Shown: positions 34,001-40,807 of the stretch, in pieces | Position numbering within the stretch: the first letter of the stretch is position 1 | Layout of the letters: every line of letters starts with the position of its first letter | Origin: Verrucomicrobiaceae bacterium | GTDB taxonomy: Bacteria; Verrucomicrobiota; Verrucomicrobiia; Verrucomicrobiales; Verrucomicrobiaceae | Direction: 5' to 3' | NCBI GenBank assembly: GCA_027487315.1 | Contig: JAIYDW010000232.1 | Coordinates: 1 to 40,807 of the forward strand | Length of the DNA: 40,807 nucleotides | Notes under the pieces: generated by a model | Databases searched by the model: none | What the model was told of the DNA's origin: nothing | What the model saw: only the letters and a program-made list of their open reading frames with translations | Program-made: the position numbers and the translations under genes

Positions 34001-34678
34001 ACCGCCTTCTCCCTCGAAGCCCGCGCCCGCAGTTACCTCGCCGTCAACTGCGCCAGTTGCCACGCCGCCACCGGCGGCTGGGACGCCCGCCTCCATCGCA
34101 CCCTCGCCCAAACCGGCACCCTCAACACCCCCGCCATCAACAACGGCGGCAACCCCGCCAACCGCCTCATCGTCTCCGGCAGCCCCTCCCACAGCATCAT
34201 CCTCAGCCGCATCGCCGCCTCCAACGGCTTCACCCGCATGCCCCCACTCGGCAGCAACGAACTCGACCTGCCCGGCATCACCCTCCTCACCGACTGGATC
34301 AATCAACTCGCCTCCCGTCAAACCTACGACCAATGGCGCACCGTCCACTTCGGCTCCGACCCCTCAGGCGATCCCCTCCTCGACCCAGACAACGACGGCC
34401 TCACCAACCAAGCCGAATTCCTCGCCGGCTCCCTCCCCCTCACCTCCGCCTCCGCCTTCGCCCTCCAATCCAGCACCGCCAACGGCCTCGCCACCTTCGA
34501 CTTCACACTCCCCCCGAATCGCACCTTCCAAATCGAAACCTCCACCAACCTCCTCGACTGGCACCTTTGGGACATCCCCGGCAACAACGGCCTCCCCTCC
34601 GCCTCCCCCACCACCCAATTCTCCACCCCCCTCACCCCACCCAACCGCTTCTTCCGCCTCCAAATCAACGAACCCTAA
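31037..34678 (+). CDS. giant secreted LamG / sugar dehydrogenase / cytochrome c fusion protein
   Basis: 1213 residues. In order: signal peptide (MKPLAFALLLLATTSHA); LamG-like concanavalin domain, about 20-260, ending in YSEIRLYDQALSPTEI; a cadherin/Big-like module near 270-355 (LPVLANDAPGTYPATIEIVT); a glucose/sorbosone dehydrogenase-type propeller, about 380-770 (GLLSLAFHPQ, SDMHFGTDGFLYIALGDGGG, FFAVGLRSPWRFSIDP, LADVGQITFEEIN, NYGWSFREG); a cytochrome segment with two haem motifs, CLSCH at 928-932 and CASCH at 1005-1009; a DPDNDGLTNQAEF motif near 1115; and a C-terminal beta domain (FQIETSTNLLDWHLW). It may oxidise a sugar and pass electrons to its own haems (inference from domains). The substrate is unknown. 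Confidence 0.9.
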   Translation: MKPLAFALLLLATTSHAALLHRWSFNAPPANTPSGTTFTDSLSSTPLTVSGLGATLDGTRIILPGTTTSGTQESQIAAYLNLPNGLISSKTHLTVEVWAAPLSARFFQPLFDFGRMNHPGDGAGAPGEWTGTTPAWPPTSETSDGIALLFNRFTDLNTQRQGSRLNNANPVYLDSNLPTTAGTTYHYVFTFTDTPAGGTVAWYRNASLVASTNVDFHLSDIEDVNNWFGRSQWNILSNAHAAYSEIRLYDQALSPTEITASRDAGPDTLLPPPVLQPDAATLHHLQKIRLPVLANDAPGTYPATIEIVTPPLHGTATPDPAGRILYHHTTGTPVSDSFTYRVNSASGFSTPVSVTLTFATSLRLPNTSLNVPSSPPPTTISHEPAFPSLTFAQPVAIASVPGDTQRLFIVERMNGIRVIPNVTAQPPTSSVFLNLAALLASRGESISNTYDQGLLSLAFHPQHLLNRQFFIFYSVRIGTQEFFRISRFNTILGQPNVADPASELILIQQLDPNGYHLGSDMHFGTDGFLYIALGDGGGQNDSRQVSQRINQDFFSAMLRIDVDKTPGNPEPNPHPSVPTDAGIARYSIPATNAFYTTNPTITFNGASLPANSVRTEFFAVGLRSPWRFSIDPPTGEIWLADVGQITFEEINLITLGGNYGWSFREGTANGPQNWRAPVGFTSIPPLYQYGNPTPGSYNRSVTGGLVYRGTRIPSLSGAYLFADYLTGDISSLTRNGPDVTVQRVTGASNIVAFGADPSNQDLLMADIATGVIRRLVQGSDDTAFPATLSATGLFADLTDLSPAPGLLPYTPNLSFWSDHAIKRRWFIIPNDADLTWIRNGPWSYPDGMIWVKHFDLELTRGDPATSRRIETRLLVKNATGSYGVSYRWNDAQTDATLVPDAGLDLPLDIIENGSPRVQNYRIPSRSQCLSCHNPQAGHALSFDTPQLNRHATIHGHSGNQLQLLHTSGYFTNTPDSPNLLPRHVRPDETAFSLEARARSYLAVNCASCHAATGGWDARLHRTLAQTGTLNTPAINNGGNPANRLIVSGSPSHSIILSRIAASNGFTRMPPLGSNELDLPGITLLTDWINQLASRQTYDQWRTVHFGSDPSGDPLLDPDNDGLTNQAEFLAGSLPLTSASAFALQSSTANGLATFDFTLPPNRTFQIETSTNLLDWHLWDIPGNNGLPSASPTTQFSTPLTPPNRFFRLQINEP

Positions 34679-35013
34679 CCAGTCGCCCCCACCTTCGCCC
34701 AGCGAACCCTTCCTGCGACACCAAACCCCGTCGAAGCTTCACCAAAGAACGGCCCCCCATTACTAACATCTCCGTTATCCCCCTCCTCTGCGGCCATCCC
34801 ACCTCTGCGGTGTCCCTCAGTTCAAAGTTCGCAGCTCCATAGTCTCCCCCCCTCTGCGACTCATCCCCGTCCGCGCCTCTGCGTGCCCACTCACCCCCCA
34901 TCTTCCATCTTCTATCTCCCATCTCCGGCGCCCCAGCGCCCTCCCCCCATTCCACTCTCCCAACAAAATTATCATCGCATGCCCAGAACCACCCCCTATA
35001 CTCACCCCCACGT
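34679..35013. other. 335-bp spacer with short tandem repeats
   Basis: No gene seen. It contains the 9-bp-period element CCTCTGCGG CCATCCCAC CTCTGCGGT GTCCCTCAG (34784-34820) shared with 13053 and 23794, followed by TTCAAAGTTCGCAG; further CTCTGCG-type nonamers (34852-34888); and a heptamer run CCATCTT CCATCTT CTATCTC CCATCTC (34898-34926). The lemA ATG follows at 35014 without a Shine-Dalgarno motif. Confidence 0.8.
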
Positions 35014-35622
35014 ATGAAACCCCTCCTCGCCTTCGTCGGCCTCCTCATCCTTCTCGCCCTCGTCGTCATGTCCGGCTACAACGGCCTCGTCTCCACCCAG
35101 GAAGCCGTCAACACCCAGTGGGCCCAAGTCCAAAACGTCTACCAACGCCGCGCCGACCTCATCCCCAACCTCGTCAAAACCGTCGAAGGCGCCGCCAACT
35201 TCGAAAAATCCACCCTCACCGAAATCACCGAAGCCCGCGCCTCCGTCGGCAAAGTCCAGCTCAACAACGCCCCCACCGACCCCGCCCAACTCGAGCAATT
35301 CGAAAAAGCCCAGGGCGCTCTCAGCGGCGCCCTCGGCCGCCTCATGGTCATCGTCGAACGCTACCCCGACCTCAAAGCCAACACCGGCTTCGTCGCCCTC
35401 CAGTCGCAGCTCGAAGGCACCGAAAACCGAATCTCCGTCGAGCGCGGCCGCTTCAATGAAGTCGTCCAAACCTTCAACACCAAAATCAAGAGCATCCCCG
35501 CCGTCTTCTACGCCGCCGCCCTCGGCTTCAAAGAACGCCCCTACTTCCAAGCCAAAGAAGGCGCCGAAGAACCCCCCAAAGTGGACTTCAACTTCGGCGG
35601 GGCCAAACCCGCCCAGCCCTAA
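35014..35622 (+). CDS. lemA: LemA family protein
   Basis: 202 residues. One N-terminal membrane helix (LLAFVGLLILLALVVMSGYN) with a short cytoplasmic start is followed by the LemA helical domain: VNTQWAQVQNVYQRRADLIP, NLVKTVEGAANFEKSTLTEI, GRLMVIVERYPDLKANTGFV and ENRISVERGRFNEVVQTFNT, the standard LemA pattern. The end (FKERPYFQAKEGAEEPPKVD) matches family C-termini. The biochemical role is not settled; it recurs next to TPM-domain genes, as here, which suggests a joint envelope function. Length and motifs are normal. Confidence 0.95.
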   Translation: MKPLLAFVGLLILLALVVMSGYNGLVSTQEAVNTQWAQVQNVYQRRADLIPNLVKTVEGAANFEKSTLTEITEARASVGKVQLNNAPTDPAQLEQFEKAQGALSGALGRLMVIVERYPDLKANTGFVALQSQLEGTENRISVERGRFNEVVQTFNTKIKSIPAVFYAAALGFKERPYFQAKEGAEEPPKVDFNFGGAKPAQP

Positions 35623-35674
35623 CCGGCCGCATCCTCCAGCATGCCCCGTTTCGCCAGCCGCCAAGCACGTTGTT

Positions 35675-35688
35675 CACGCTTCAGCGTG
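35675..35688. repeat. small hairpin CACGC-TTCA-GCGTG
   Basis: A 5-bp stem with TTCA loop in the 120-bp gap between lemA and the TPM gene. No T-run follows, so it is not a standard terminator. It may be a short interspersed palindrome. Confidence 0.45.
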
Positions 35689-35742
35689 TCCTCCTTCCCC
35701 TGCGAGTGAACCAAGACTCAGCGAAAAGCCACCGCCCCTAAA

Positions 35743-36525
35743 ATGACCCGACTCCTCACCGGCCTGTTCCTCGCCTGGCTCGCCGTCAGCGCCCACGCCG
35801 CCGAAGTCATCCCCCCGGCCCCCAAAGCCTTCTTCAACGACGCAGCCAACGTCGTCCCCGCCCCCGTCGCCAGACAGCTCAACGAAACGCTCGCACAGTT
35901 CGAGCGCGACTCCTCCAACCAGCTCCTGGTCGCCATCTACCCCAAGATGCAGACCGACTCCAGCATCGAAGACTACGCCAACCGCCTCTTCCAAGCCTGG
36001 GGCCCCGGCCTCAAAGACAAAGACAACGGCGCCGTCCTCCTCGTCTTCATCCAGGACCGCAAAATGCGCATCGAAGTCGGCTACGGCCTCGAACCCCGCC
36101 TCACCGACGCCGAATGCTTCCGCATCATCGAAGAACTCAAACCCCACTTCCGCTCCGGCGACTACGCCACCGGCCTCACCAACGCCGTCACCGGAATGAT
36201 CAACGCCACCCAAGGCGAATACACCGGCACCGGCAAAACCCTCGCCGAGCAGGGCGACTCATCAGAAGGCATCATCTTCTTCATCGTCATCGCCTTCATC
36301 ATCTTCATGGCCGTCTTCCGCTTCATCAGCCAACTTCGCCAAATCCAGCGCGGCGTCGTCTTCGGCCCCACCGGTCGCTACACCCTCCCCGACGTCGCCG
36401 CCTCCTCCTGGTGGAACACCAGCAGCAGTTGGGGCAGCAGCGGCGGCAGCAGTTGGGACAGCGGCTCCTCCTTCTCCGGCGGCGGCGGCAGCAGCGGCGG
36501 CGGCGGTGCCAGCGGCGATTGGTAA
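35743..36525 (+). CDS. TPM domain protein, exported and membrane-anchored (YgcG type)
   Basis: 260 residues. Signal peptide (LLTGLFLAWLAVSAHA), then a TPM domain at about 20-150: FFNDAANVVPAPVARQLNET, SSNQLLVAIYPKMQTDSSIE, DYANRLFQAWGPGLKDKDNG, AVLLVFIQDRKMRIEVGYGL and EPRLTDAECFRIIEE, all standard. A membrane helix follows at about 177-195 (GIIFFIVIAFIIFMAVFRF), then a Ser/Gly-rich tail ending in GGGGASGDW, typical of YgcG-like proteins. Proposed family roles (acid phosphatase-like in plants, photosystem repair) do not transfer safely. It forms a cluster with lemA before and a second TPM gene 6 bp after. Confidence 0.93.
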   Translation: MTRLLTGLFLAWLAVSAHAAEVIPPAPKAFFNDAANVVPAPVARQLNETLAQFERDSSNQLLVAIYPKMQTDSSIEDYANRLFQAWGPGLKDKDNGAVLLVFIQDRKMRIEVGYGLEPRLTDAECFRIIEELKPHFRSGDYATGLTNAVTGMINATQGEYTGTGKTLAEQGDSSEGIIFFIVIAFIIFMAVFRFISQLRQIQRGVVFGPTGRYTLPDVAASSWWNTSSSWGSSGGSSWDSGSSFSGGGGSSGGGGASGDW

Positions 36526-36531
36526 CCCCCC

Positions 36532-36966
36532 ATGAAAACTCAAAAACTCCTCTTCGAAATCCACGATGCCGAAATCACCTCGGCCATCCAGGCCCTCGAA
36601 CAAAAAACCAGCGGCGAACTCCGCGTCTTCATCACCAGCCAACCCATTGACGACGCCCTCGCCGCCGCCTGGAAGGCCTTCGCCCGCCTCGGCATGCACC
36701 GCACCACCCGCCGCAACAGCGTCCTCATCTTCGTCGCCCCCGAAGCCCAAAAATTCGCCCTCATCCACGACGAAGGCTACGCCGGCAAAACCACCCCCGC
36801 CTTCTGGCAGGCCCTCGCCACCCAGCTCCACCAAGGCTTCCAATCCGGCCAATACACCCAGACCCTCGTCCAAATCATCGCCCAGTGCGCCGACCACATG
36901 GCCCAATTCTTCCCCCACCAACCCGGCGACACCAACGAACTCCCCGACACCCCCATCCGCGAGTAA
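36532..36966 (+). CDS. soluble TPM domain protein
   Basis: 144 residues, 6 bp after the previous TPM gene. It is the short, signal-less version: DAEITSAIQALEQKTSGELR, VFITSQPIDDALAAAWKAFA, RNSVLIFVAPEAQKFALIHD and EGYAGKTTPAFWQALATQLH match the TPM domain with its characteristic helix-strand order. No membrane segment. LemA, long TPM and short TPM in a row is a common three-gene arrangement across bacteria. The products probably act together at the inner membrane. Confidence 0.9.
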   Translation: MKTQKLLFEIHDAEITSAIQALEQKTSGELRVFITSQPIDDALAAAWKAFARLGMHRTTRRNSVLIFVAPEAQKFALIHDEGYAGKTTPAFWQALATQLHQGFQSGQYTQTLVQIIAQCADHMAQFFPHQPGDTNELPDTPIRE

Positions 36967-36990
36967 CGCCAGACGATCCCCTCAGCCCGC

Positions 36991-38457
36991 ATGAAGCGCC
37001 TTTTCAGCCGTCGAGCATTCGTCTGGCTACTAGCCAGCCTGATTACCCTCTACACCCTTTTTGTCGTCATCGAAAACGGGACGGGCACCCGCGCCCTAGC
37101 CGCGGCCCAGGCCAAAGTCCTCAGCGAAGGTGAAAGCCTCGACTTCACCGCCCATCTCCCCCCGCTCCCTCCCGCCTCACAAAACTTCTGCGCCATCGAG
37201 CCCCTGATCGGCATCAAAGACCCAAACCCAGAATCGTCAGACGCCCTCAAAGCCCTGGCACCAGCAATACCCACGTCCCTCATTCCCAACCCCCTCAAAA
37301 CAGGCCAAGTCCCCGATTCCAAACCCTTAATCGCCCACCTCGCCTCGCTCGGCATTGGCAACGCTCAAGCCACTCCCGCCGAAAGCCTCGCCGCGCTCGA
37401 TGCCGCACACCCAGTCCTGCAAACCCTCGCCAACGCAGCACCCCAACGCCCCTCAGCCCAATTCATCCCCATGCCCGGTGAAAGCTGGCCAGACATCTGC
37501 GCCTACGAGCTGAAATTCAACCACTTCACTCACTCGCAAAACCTCTCAGCGGCTCTCCTCTTGCGCAGCCACATTGCCATCGCCGCTGGCAATTTCAGCG
37601 AAGCCGTCAAAAGCATCCAGGCCTCCCTGCGCCTCGCAAACGCCCACCTCCAGGAACCCGTCCTCCTCAGCCTGTTAGTCGGCTCCTCAACGCTTTCCCG
37701 AACCATGGATGCAGTCTGGCACCTCCTCCACGCCCGCATCGCCAACCAAACCGAACTCGCCCCCCTTCGGAACGACATCGCACACATCGACCTCCCCAAA
37801 GCCATCCTCCAGGCATCACGAGGAGAACTTGCCCTCGTCACGAGCACGCTCCCTTCATTACCGTCGAGCCCAGAACATCCACCCACCCTCAATAAAGCAA
37901 ACCAAGACCTGACCGACACCCCATCCACTACCACGCCCGAGGAATACGGCCTCTACACTCTCATCCCCAACGGCTTCGATCAGCATTTGGAAGCACGCCT
38001 GATCATCGAGTCCCTGAATCACCTCATCCTCCCGATGAAAAGCCCAGACTTTCAGAGCCTCGCTCCCGTTTGGAACCCACTCCAAGACCGAATCAAAACG
38101 ATCCGCCGACTCACCCGTCCCCATCATTGGCAAGCCGCCCTCCACATGGGAACCGTCTCCCGCCAAATCGCTCGTGTCGCCGAAGTCGAAACCCAACGCC
38201 GCCACGCCCTCGCCGCCCTCACCATCGAGTCCATTCGCCAAACCCAAGGCACCCTCCCCACCACCCTGCCCCCAGGTCATCTCAATTTCACCGACGGCAA
38301 ACCCCCTCAATATCAGGTCGATGGCAAAAACTACCTCCTCTCCTCCACAAGCATCGACAACCTCAATCCCACCGAAACACCCGCCCCGGACCAATCAAAA
38401 ACCACCGCACAAACTCCACCCAAAGCCTGGACCTGGCAAATGCCAGCCACCGATTAG
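36991..38457 (+). CDS. membrane-anchored protein of unknown function
   Basis: 488 residues, not recognised. One N-terminal membrane helix (AFVWLLASLITLYTLFVVIE, about residues 9-28) after a basic start (MKRLFSRR) makes it an inner-membrane anchored, periplasmic protein. The rest is helical and Ala/Leu-rich, with GNFSEAVKSIQASLRLANAH resembling a tetratricopeptide-like helix pair and RTMDAVWHLLHARI. Near the end, ALTIESIRQTQGTLPTTLPP and PPQYQVDGKNYLLSST recall a C-terminal segment frequent in verrucomicrobial hypothetical proteins. Codon use is less extreme than in the TPM genes just upstream. The gap to the TPM gene is 24 bp, so it may be co-transcribed. Confidence 0.75.
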   Translation: MKRLFSRRAFVWLLASLITLYTLFVVIENGTGTRALAAAQAKVLSEGESLDFTAHLPPLPPASQNFCAIEPLIGIKDPNPESSDALKALAPAIPTSLIPNPLKTGQVPDSKPLIAHLASLGIGNAQATPAESLAALDAAHPVLQTLANAAPQRPSAQFIPMPGESWPDICAYELKFNHFTHSQNLSAALLLRSHIAIAAGNFSEAVKSIQASLRLANAHLQEPVLLSLLVGSSTLSRTMDAVWHLLHARIANQTELAPLRNDIAHIDLPKAILQASRGELALVTSTLPSLPSSPEHPPTLNKANQDLTDTPSTTTPEEYGLYTLIPNGFDQHLEARLIIESLNHLILPMKSPDFQSLAPVWNPLQDRIKTIRRLTRPHHWQAALHMGTVSRQIARVAEVETQRRHALAALTIESIRQTQGTLPTTLPPGHLNFTDGKPPQYQVDGKNYLLSSTSIDNLNPTETPAPDQSKTTAQTPPKAWTWQMPATD

Positions 38458-38589
38458 CAAGCCCCCTGCGTCCCCCTCTCGACACCAAGATTGCACCCCG
38501 TTGCTCCATCGTGTAAATCTACCCCCACATCCCCTCACCGACGCCACCCTGGCCACGCCCCAGCCCCTTTCCCCGCAATCAAACTCCCC

Positions 38590-39525
38590 ATGGCCACGCC
38601 CCCCGCACGAGTCGCCGTCATCACCCGCACCATCGACCGTCCCGAATTCCTCCGGCGCTGCCTCGCCAGCCTGCTCGCCCAAACCTATCCCCACTGGCAA
38701 TGGATCATCGTCACTCCAAACCCCGAACCCTCCGTCACCCGCCTCTTAGCCGAAAACGCCGCCGCCCTCGCCGACCGCGTCACCGTCCTGCCCTACGCCG
38801 CCACCACCCCCGGCATGCGCGGACTCCCCCTCAATCACGCCATCACCCACTCCGACTCCGAATTCATCACCGTCCTCGACGACGACGACACCTGGGCCCC
38901 CCGCTTCCTCGAAACCATGGTCGCCCTCCTCGATCGCCCCCCCGGCACCCTCGCCGCAGGCGCCATCTGCCAAACCGAAGTCATCGAAGAATCCTCCCTT
39001 CAGGAAGGCCTCGTCCCCCAGCGCACCTACACCCTGAACCCCCATCTCCGCTCCCTCTCCCTCGCCCAGCTCGCCGTCATCAACCAGTTCTGCATCCACG
39101 CCTTCCTCTATCGCCGCACCGCCCTCGCCGCCACCGGCCTCTACCCCGAAGACTACCCCGTCCTCGAAGACTGGCACTTCAACCTCCGCTTCCTCCTCCA
39201 CCACGACGTCGTCGTCCTCCCCGAACCCCTCACCTACTACCACCAGCGCCCCCACGTCACCTCCACCAGCGAGGCCAACTCCCTCTTTGGCGAAATCGAC
39301 GCCCACAAATTCTACGAATCCAAACTCATCAACCACCACCTCCGCCAGGACCTCGCCACCGGCCGCTCAGGCCTCGGTCAACTTCTCGCCACCGCCGCCC
39401 AAAACCGCGTCCTCCAGGACCGCCTCCACACCATCGAAGGCAAACTCCGCATCATCAGCGAAAAAACCGGCAAGATCGACGCCCGCACCAAGGACCTGAA
39501 GAGCGCCCTCCCAGCCAAACGCTGA
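38590..39525 (+). CDS. family 2 glycosyltransferase
   Basis: 311 residues from ATG 38590; the frame extends upstream but only with Pro/His-rich sequence. The N-terminus PARVAVITRTIDRPEFLRRC LASLL is the nucleotide-binding strand and helix of GT-A/GT2 enzymes. SEFITVLDDDDTWAPRFLET near residues 91-110 gives the DXD metal/nucleotide-sugar motif. VLEDWHFNLRFLLHHDVVVL carries the acceptor-side ED motif, and YYHQRPHVTST is typical of the family. A C-terminal helix (residues 260-311) is Lys/Arg-rich. It transfers a sugar from a nucleotide donor, probably for surface polysaccharide. It is convergent with the next gene, 19 bp apart. Confidence 0.9.
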   Translation: MATPPARVAVITRTIDRPEFLRRCLASLLAQTYPHWQWIIVTPNPEPSVTRLLAENAAALADRVTVLPYAATTPGMRGLPLNHAITHSDSEFITVLDDDDTWAPRFLETMVALLDRPPGTLAAGAICQTEVIEESSLQEGLVPQRTYTLNPHLRSLSLAQLAVINQFCIHAFLYRRTALAATGLYPEDYPVLEDWHFNLRFLLHHDVVVLPEPLTYYHQRPHVTSTSEANSLFGEIDAHKFYESKLINHHLRQDLATGRSGLGQLLATAAQNRVLQDRLHTIEGKLRIISEKTGKIDARTKDLKSALPAKR

Positions 39526-39544
39526 TCGACCTCGCAGTTCGCCC

Positions 39545-40294
39545 CTACTTCTTCGGGTTCGCCGCCGCGTAAGCCTCCGCCGAAACCCACCGCCGCTCCC
39601 AGTGGTCCTTCACAAACCAGCGCTTCTTCGCCGCCGGATTCCGCTCCTTGAAAATCGCCCTCGCCTCCGCATAGCGCGAGTCATCATTCTGCCTGCGATA
39701 CGTCTCATCCATCTCAATCGCACTGTCATAGTTCGGATGCTCATGCACAAAAACCAAGTCCCGCGCATCCACCACCACCCCATCCTCGAAGGCCCGGAAA
39801 CTGAACTCATCATCCGAATAGATGCCCGTGTAAGCAGGCGGCAAAAACCAGCCCTCCTGCACCATGCGCGCCCGGGTAATGATCGCCATGCAAAACAAAT
39901 CATCCTCCCGATGCCCATCGCTAATCCGTAGCACCTTCGACTGCTTCACCGGCGCCAGCCGCTGCTCAAACAAAGTGTCCCAACCCGGCAACGGCAGCCA
40001 GTCATCCGACAACTGCACCAAGATGTCCCCCGTCGAACACTCCGCCGCCAGATTCCACGCCCCCACGCAACCCTTCCCCTCCTCCTTCACCGTCACCACC
40101 GTGTGTCCCACCAGCCCCGCCGCCGACTCCGCATCATCCGGATCGATCGCAAACAAATGCTCCACCCGCTCCGGCTTCTCCGCCGCCTCCATCCAAAGCT
40201 TCTTACAAGCCAAAGCCCGCCCCACCCGCGTCCGGGTAGCATGAAGCAAACTGATCTTCGGCGGACCAAACAGACGTTTCAGAGAGTTAAGCAT
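39545..40294 (-). CDS. glycosyltransferase-like protein (GT2 fold)
   Basis: 249 residues. ISLLHATRTRVGRALACKKL and LFAIDPDDAESAAGL form the first strand and helix. GCVGAWNLAAECSTGDILVQ followed by LSDDWLPLPGW replaces the usual DXD with SDDW, as in several glycosyltransferases of this fold. YTGIYSDDEFSFRAFEDGVV gives the second acidic motif, and LVFVHEHPNY the His motif. Length is compact, a single catalytic domain. The FkbM-type methyltransferase gene lies upstream on the same strand, now separated by a MITE; without it the two would overlap by 16 bp (see findings). It probably modifies a surface glycan. Confidence 0.82.
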   Translation of the reverse strand: MLNSLKRLFGPPKISLLHATRTRVGRALACKKLWMEAAEKPERVEHLFAIDPDDAESAAGLVGHTVVTVKEEGKGCVGAWNLAAECSTGDILVQLSDDWLPLPGWDTLFEQRLAPVKQSKVLRISDGHREDDLFCMAIITRARMVQEGWFLPPAYTGIYSDDEFSFRAFEDGVVVDARDLVFVHEHPNYDSAIEMDETYRRQNDDSRYAEARAIFKERNPAAKKRWFVKDHWERRWVSAEAYAAANPKK

Positions 40295-40327
40295 GATCGT
40301 GTAAAACAGTGTCGTGGCAGACGGGTG

Positions 40328-40509
40328 TAGCCTGGATTATTCATGAACATTGTCGCGAAACCGCTCAAAAGCTTGAGGCTGCAAGGCGGGCGCAGTTTTG
40401 AAAGGTTGAGTGCATTGGTAAATGCTCGATGCCTTTCAAAACAAGCCCAACGCAGCAGACTCTGGCTTTTCAGCGGTTGCAGTAGATGGCTCATGAATAA
40501 TCCAGGCTA
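40328..40509. mobile_element. 182-bp MITE with 19-bp terminal inverted repeats
   Basis: Perfect inverted ends TAGCCTGGATTATTCATGA (40328-40346) and TCATGAATAATCCAGGCTA (40491-40509), flanked on both sides by GGTG (40324-40327 and 40510-40513), a likely 4-bp target duplication. The interior is also imperfectly palindromic (AACCGCTCAAAAGC with GCTTTTCAGCGGTT; TTTTGAAAGG with CCTTTCAAAA), so the whole element can fold as one long hairpin. It has no transposase and must be mobilised in trans. The parent IS family is not identified. Confidence 0.92.
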
Positions 40510-40807
40510 GGTGTAGCGATTATCAGCAAACACCGCAGCATCATCCCGCACAAACGCAATGTCCATCTGCCACAGCGCCCCATCCTTTTCTCGGTGCAGC
40601 ACATCCCCCATGTCCGCGCACCGGAACCCCTGCCCCGCCAGCAGTGCGCACATCTCAGGGAACGTCAGGCAGTCCGGACTGATCTTAAAGTTGTAGCACT
40701 CCATCACAATCACCCGCGTCTGCTGCAACACCTCCACCGCCCCCTCCAAAATCGGCACCTCAAACCCATGCGTGTCGAACTTGATCAAAAACGGCCCCTT
40801 CAATCCC
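40507..40807 (-). CDS. FkbM family methyltransferase, C-terminal part (5' end outside window)
   Basis: The frame is open to the window edge; about 100 residues are visible. PFLIKFDTHGFEVPILEGAV followed by VIVMECYNF and the ending QMDIAFVRDDAAVFADNRYT match the C-terminal half of FkbM SAM-dependent methyltransferases (the KFD-x-xGFE-xPIL-xGA motif). They methylate sugars or related surface groups. The stop TAG (40509-40507) is formed by the end of the MITE. The natural frame would have continued for about 14 residues. Confidence 0.88.
   Translation of the reverse strand, partial: GLKGPFLIKFDTHGFEVPILEGAVEVLQQTRVIVMECYNFKISPDCLTFPEMCALLAGQGFRCADMGDVLHREKDGALWQMDIAFVRDDAAVFADNRYT

Noticed and set aside
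30437-34348. Minus-strand open frame of about 1300 codons opposite the two giant surface genes
   Set aside because: Gly/Glu/Val/Ala-only composition is the mirror of C-rich plus-strand codons; the plus frames have signal peptides and clear domains.
38491-38519. Promoter-like pair TTGCAC and TAAATC with 17-bp spacing before the family 2 glycosyltransferase
   Set aside because: Only partial match to consensus and no supporting element.

Overview
The window looks like a chromosomal segment of a Verrucomicrobiota bacterium. The evidence is the mix of families: PSD1/DUF1553, sulfatase and DUF1501 proteins in a row, a fused SecDF, an ECF sigma factor paired with a Ser/Thr kinase, very large secreted LamG/FG-GAP proteins, and a collagen-like protein. 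Coding strands are extremely C-rich at third codon positions, and most starts lack a Shine-Dalgarno motif. No rRNA, tRNA or CRISPR array was seen.

Layout. 1-4596 (+): the end of a PSD1 protein, an iduronate-2-sulfatase-like sulfatase and a Tat-type DUF1501 protein, a polysaccharide-desulfation style cluster. 4695-8642 (+): tgt-yajC-secDF, the classical tRNA modification/protein export cluster, closed by an intrinsic terminator. 8822-13690 (+): galM, a PP2C phosphatase, polX and a DUF5069 protein. 13754-16051 (-): a secreted FG-GAP protein.

16346-21763 (-) is the most unusual part. It is a compact three-gene operon coding for a 1155-residue LRR-Roc-COR-TIR protein, an ABC/AAA-type ATPase and an HNH nuclease. 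The last two resemble the Septu anti-phage pair PtuA/PtuB. Codon use there is visibly less C-rich than in the neighbours. I read it as a defence module in which a Roco-TIR immune-type protein is joined to a Septu-like effector pair. To the right, 21937-24660 (+) holds an Xre-type regulator, an array of 17 exact 21-bp units built around a perfect 12-bp palindrome, a YYPR-type protein with the only strong Shine-Dalgarno I noticed, and a collagen-like protein.

24741-28238 (-): an outer-membrane barrel-like protein, a membrane Ser/Thr kinase with an outer sensor-like domain, and its partner sigma factor. These are divergent from 28295-34678 (+), two giant secreted proteins, one fusing LamG, a sugar-dehydrogenase propeller and a two-haem cytochrome segment. 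35014-36966 (+): lemA and two TPM-domain genes. 36991-38457: an unknown membrane-anchored protein. 38590-40807: two glycosyltransferase-like genes and the end of an FkbM methyltransferase. A 182-bp palindromic MITE sits between the last two and supplies the stop codon of the FkbM gene.

A second theme runs through the whole window. Many gene boundaries carry short tandem arrays with 7-bp or 9-bp periods, of several unrelated consensus sequences, together with three copies of a 31-bp hairpin repeat. These resemble the short tandemly repeated repetitive (STRR) heptamers of cyanobacteria.
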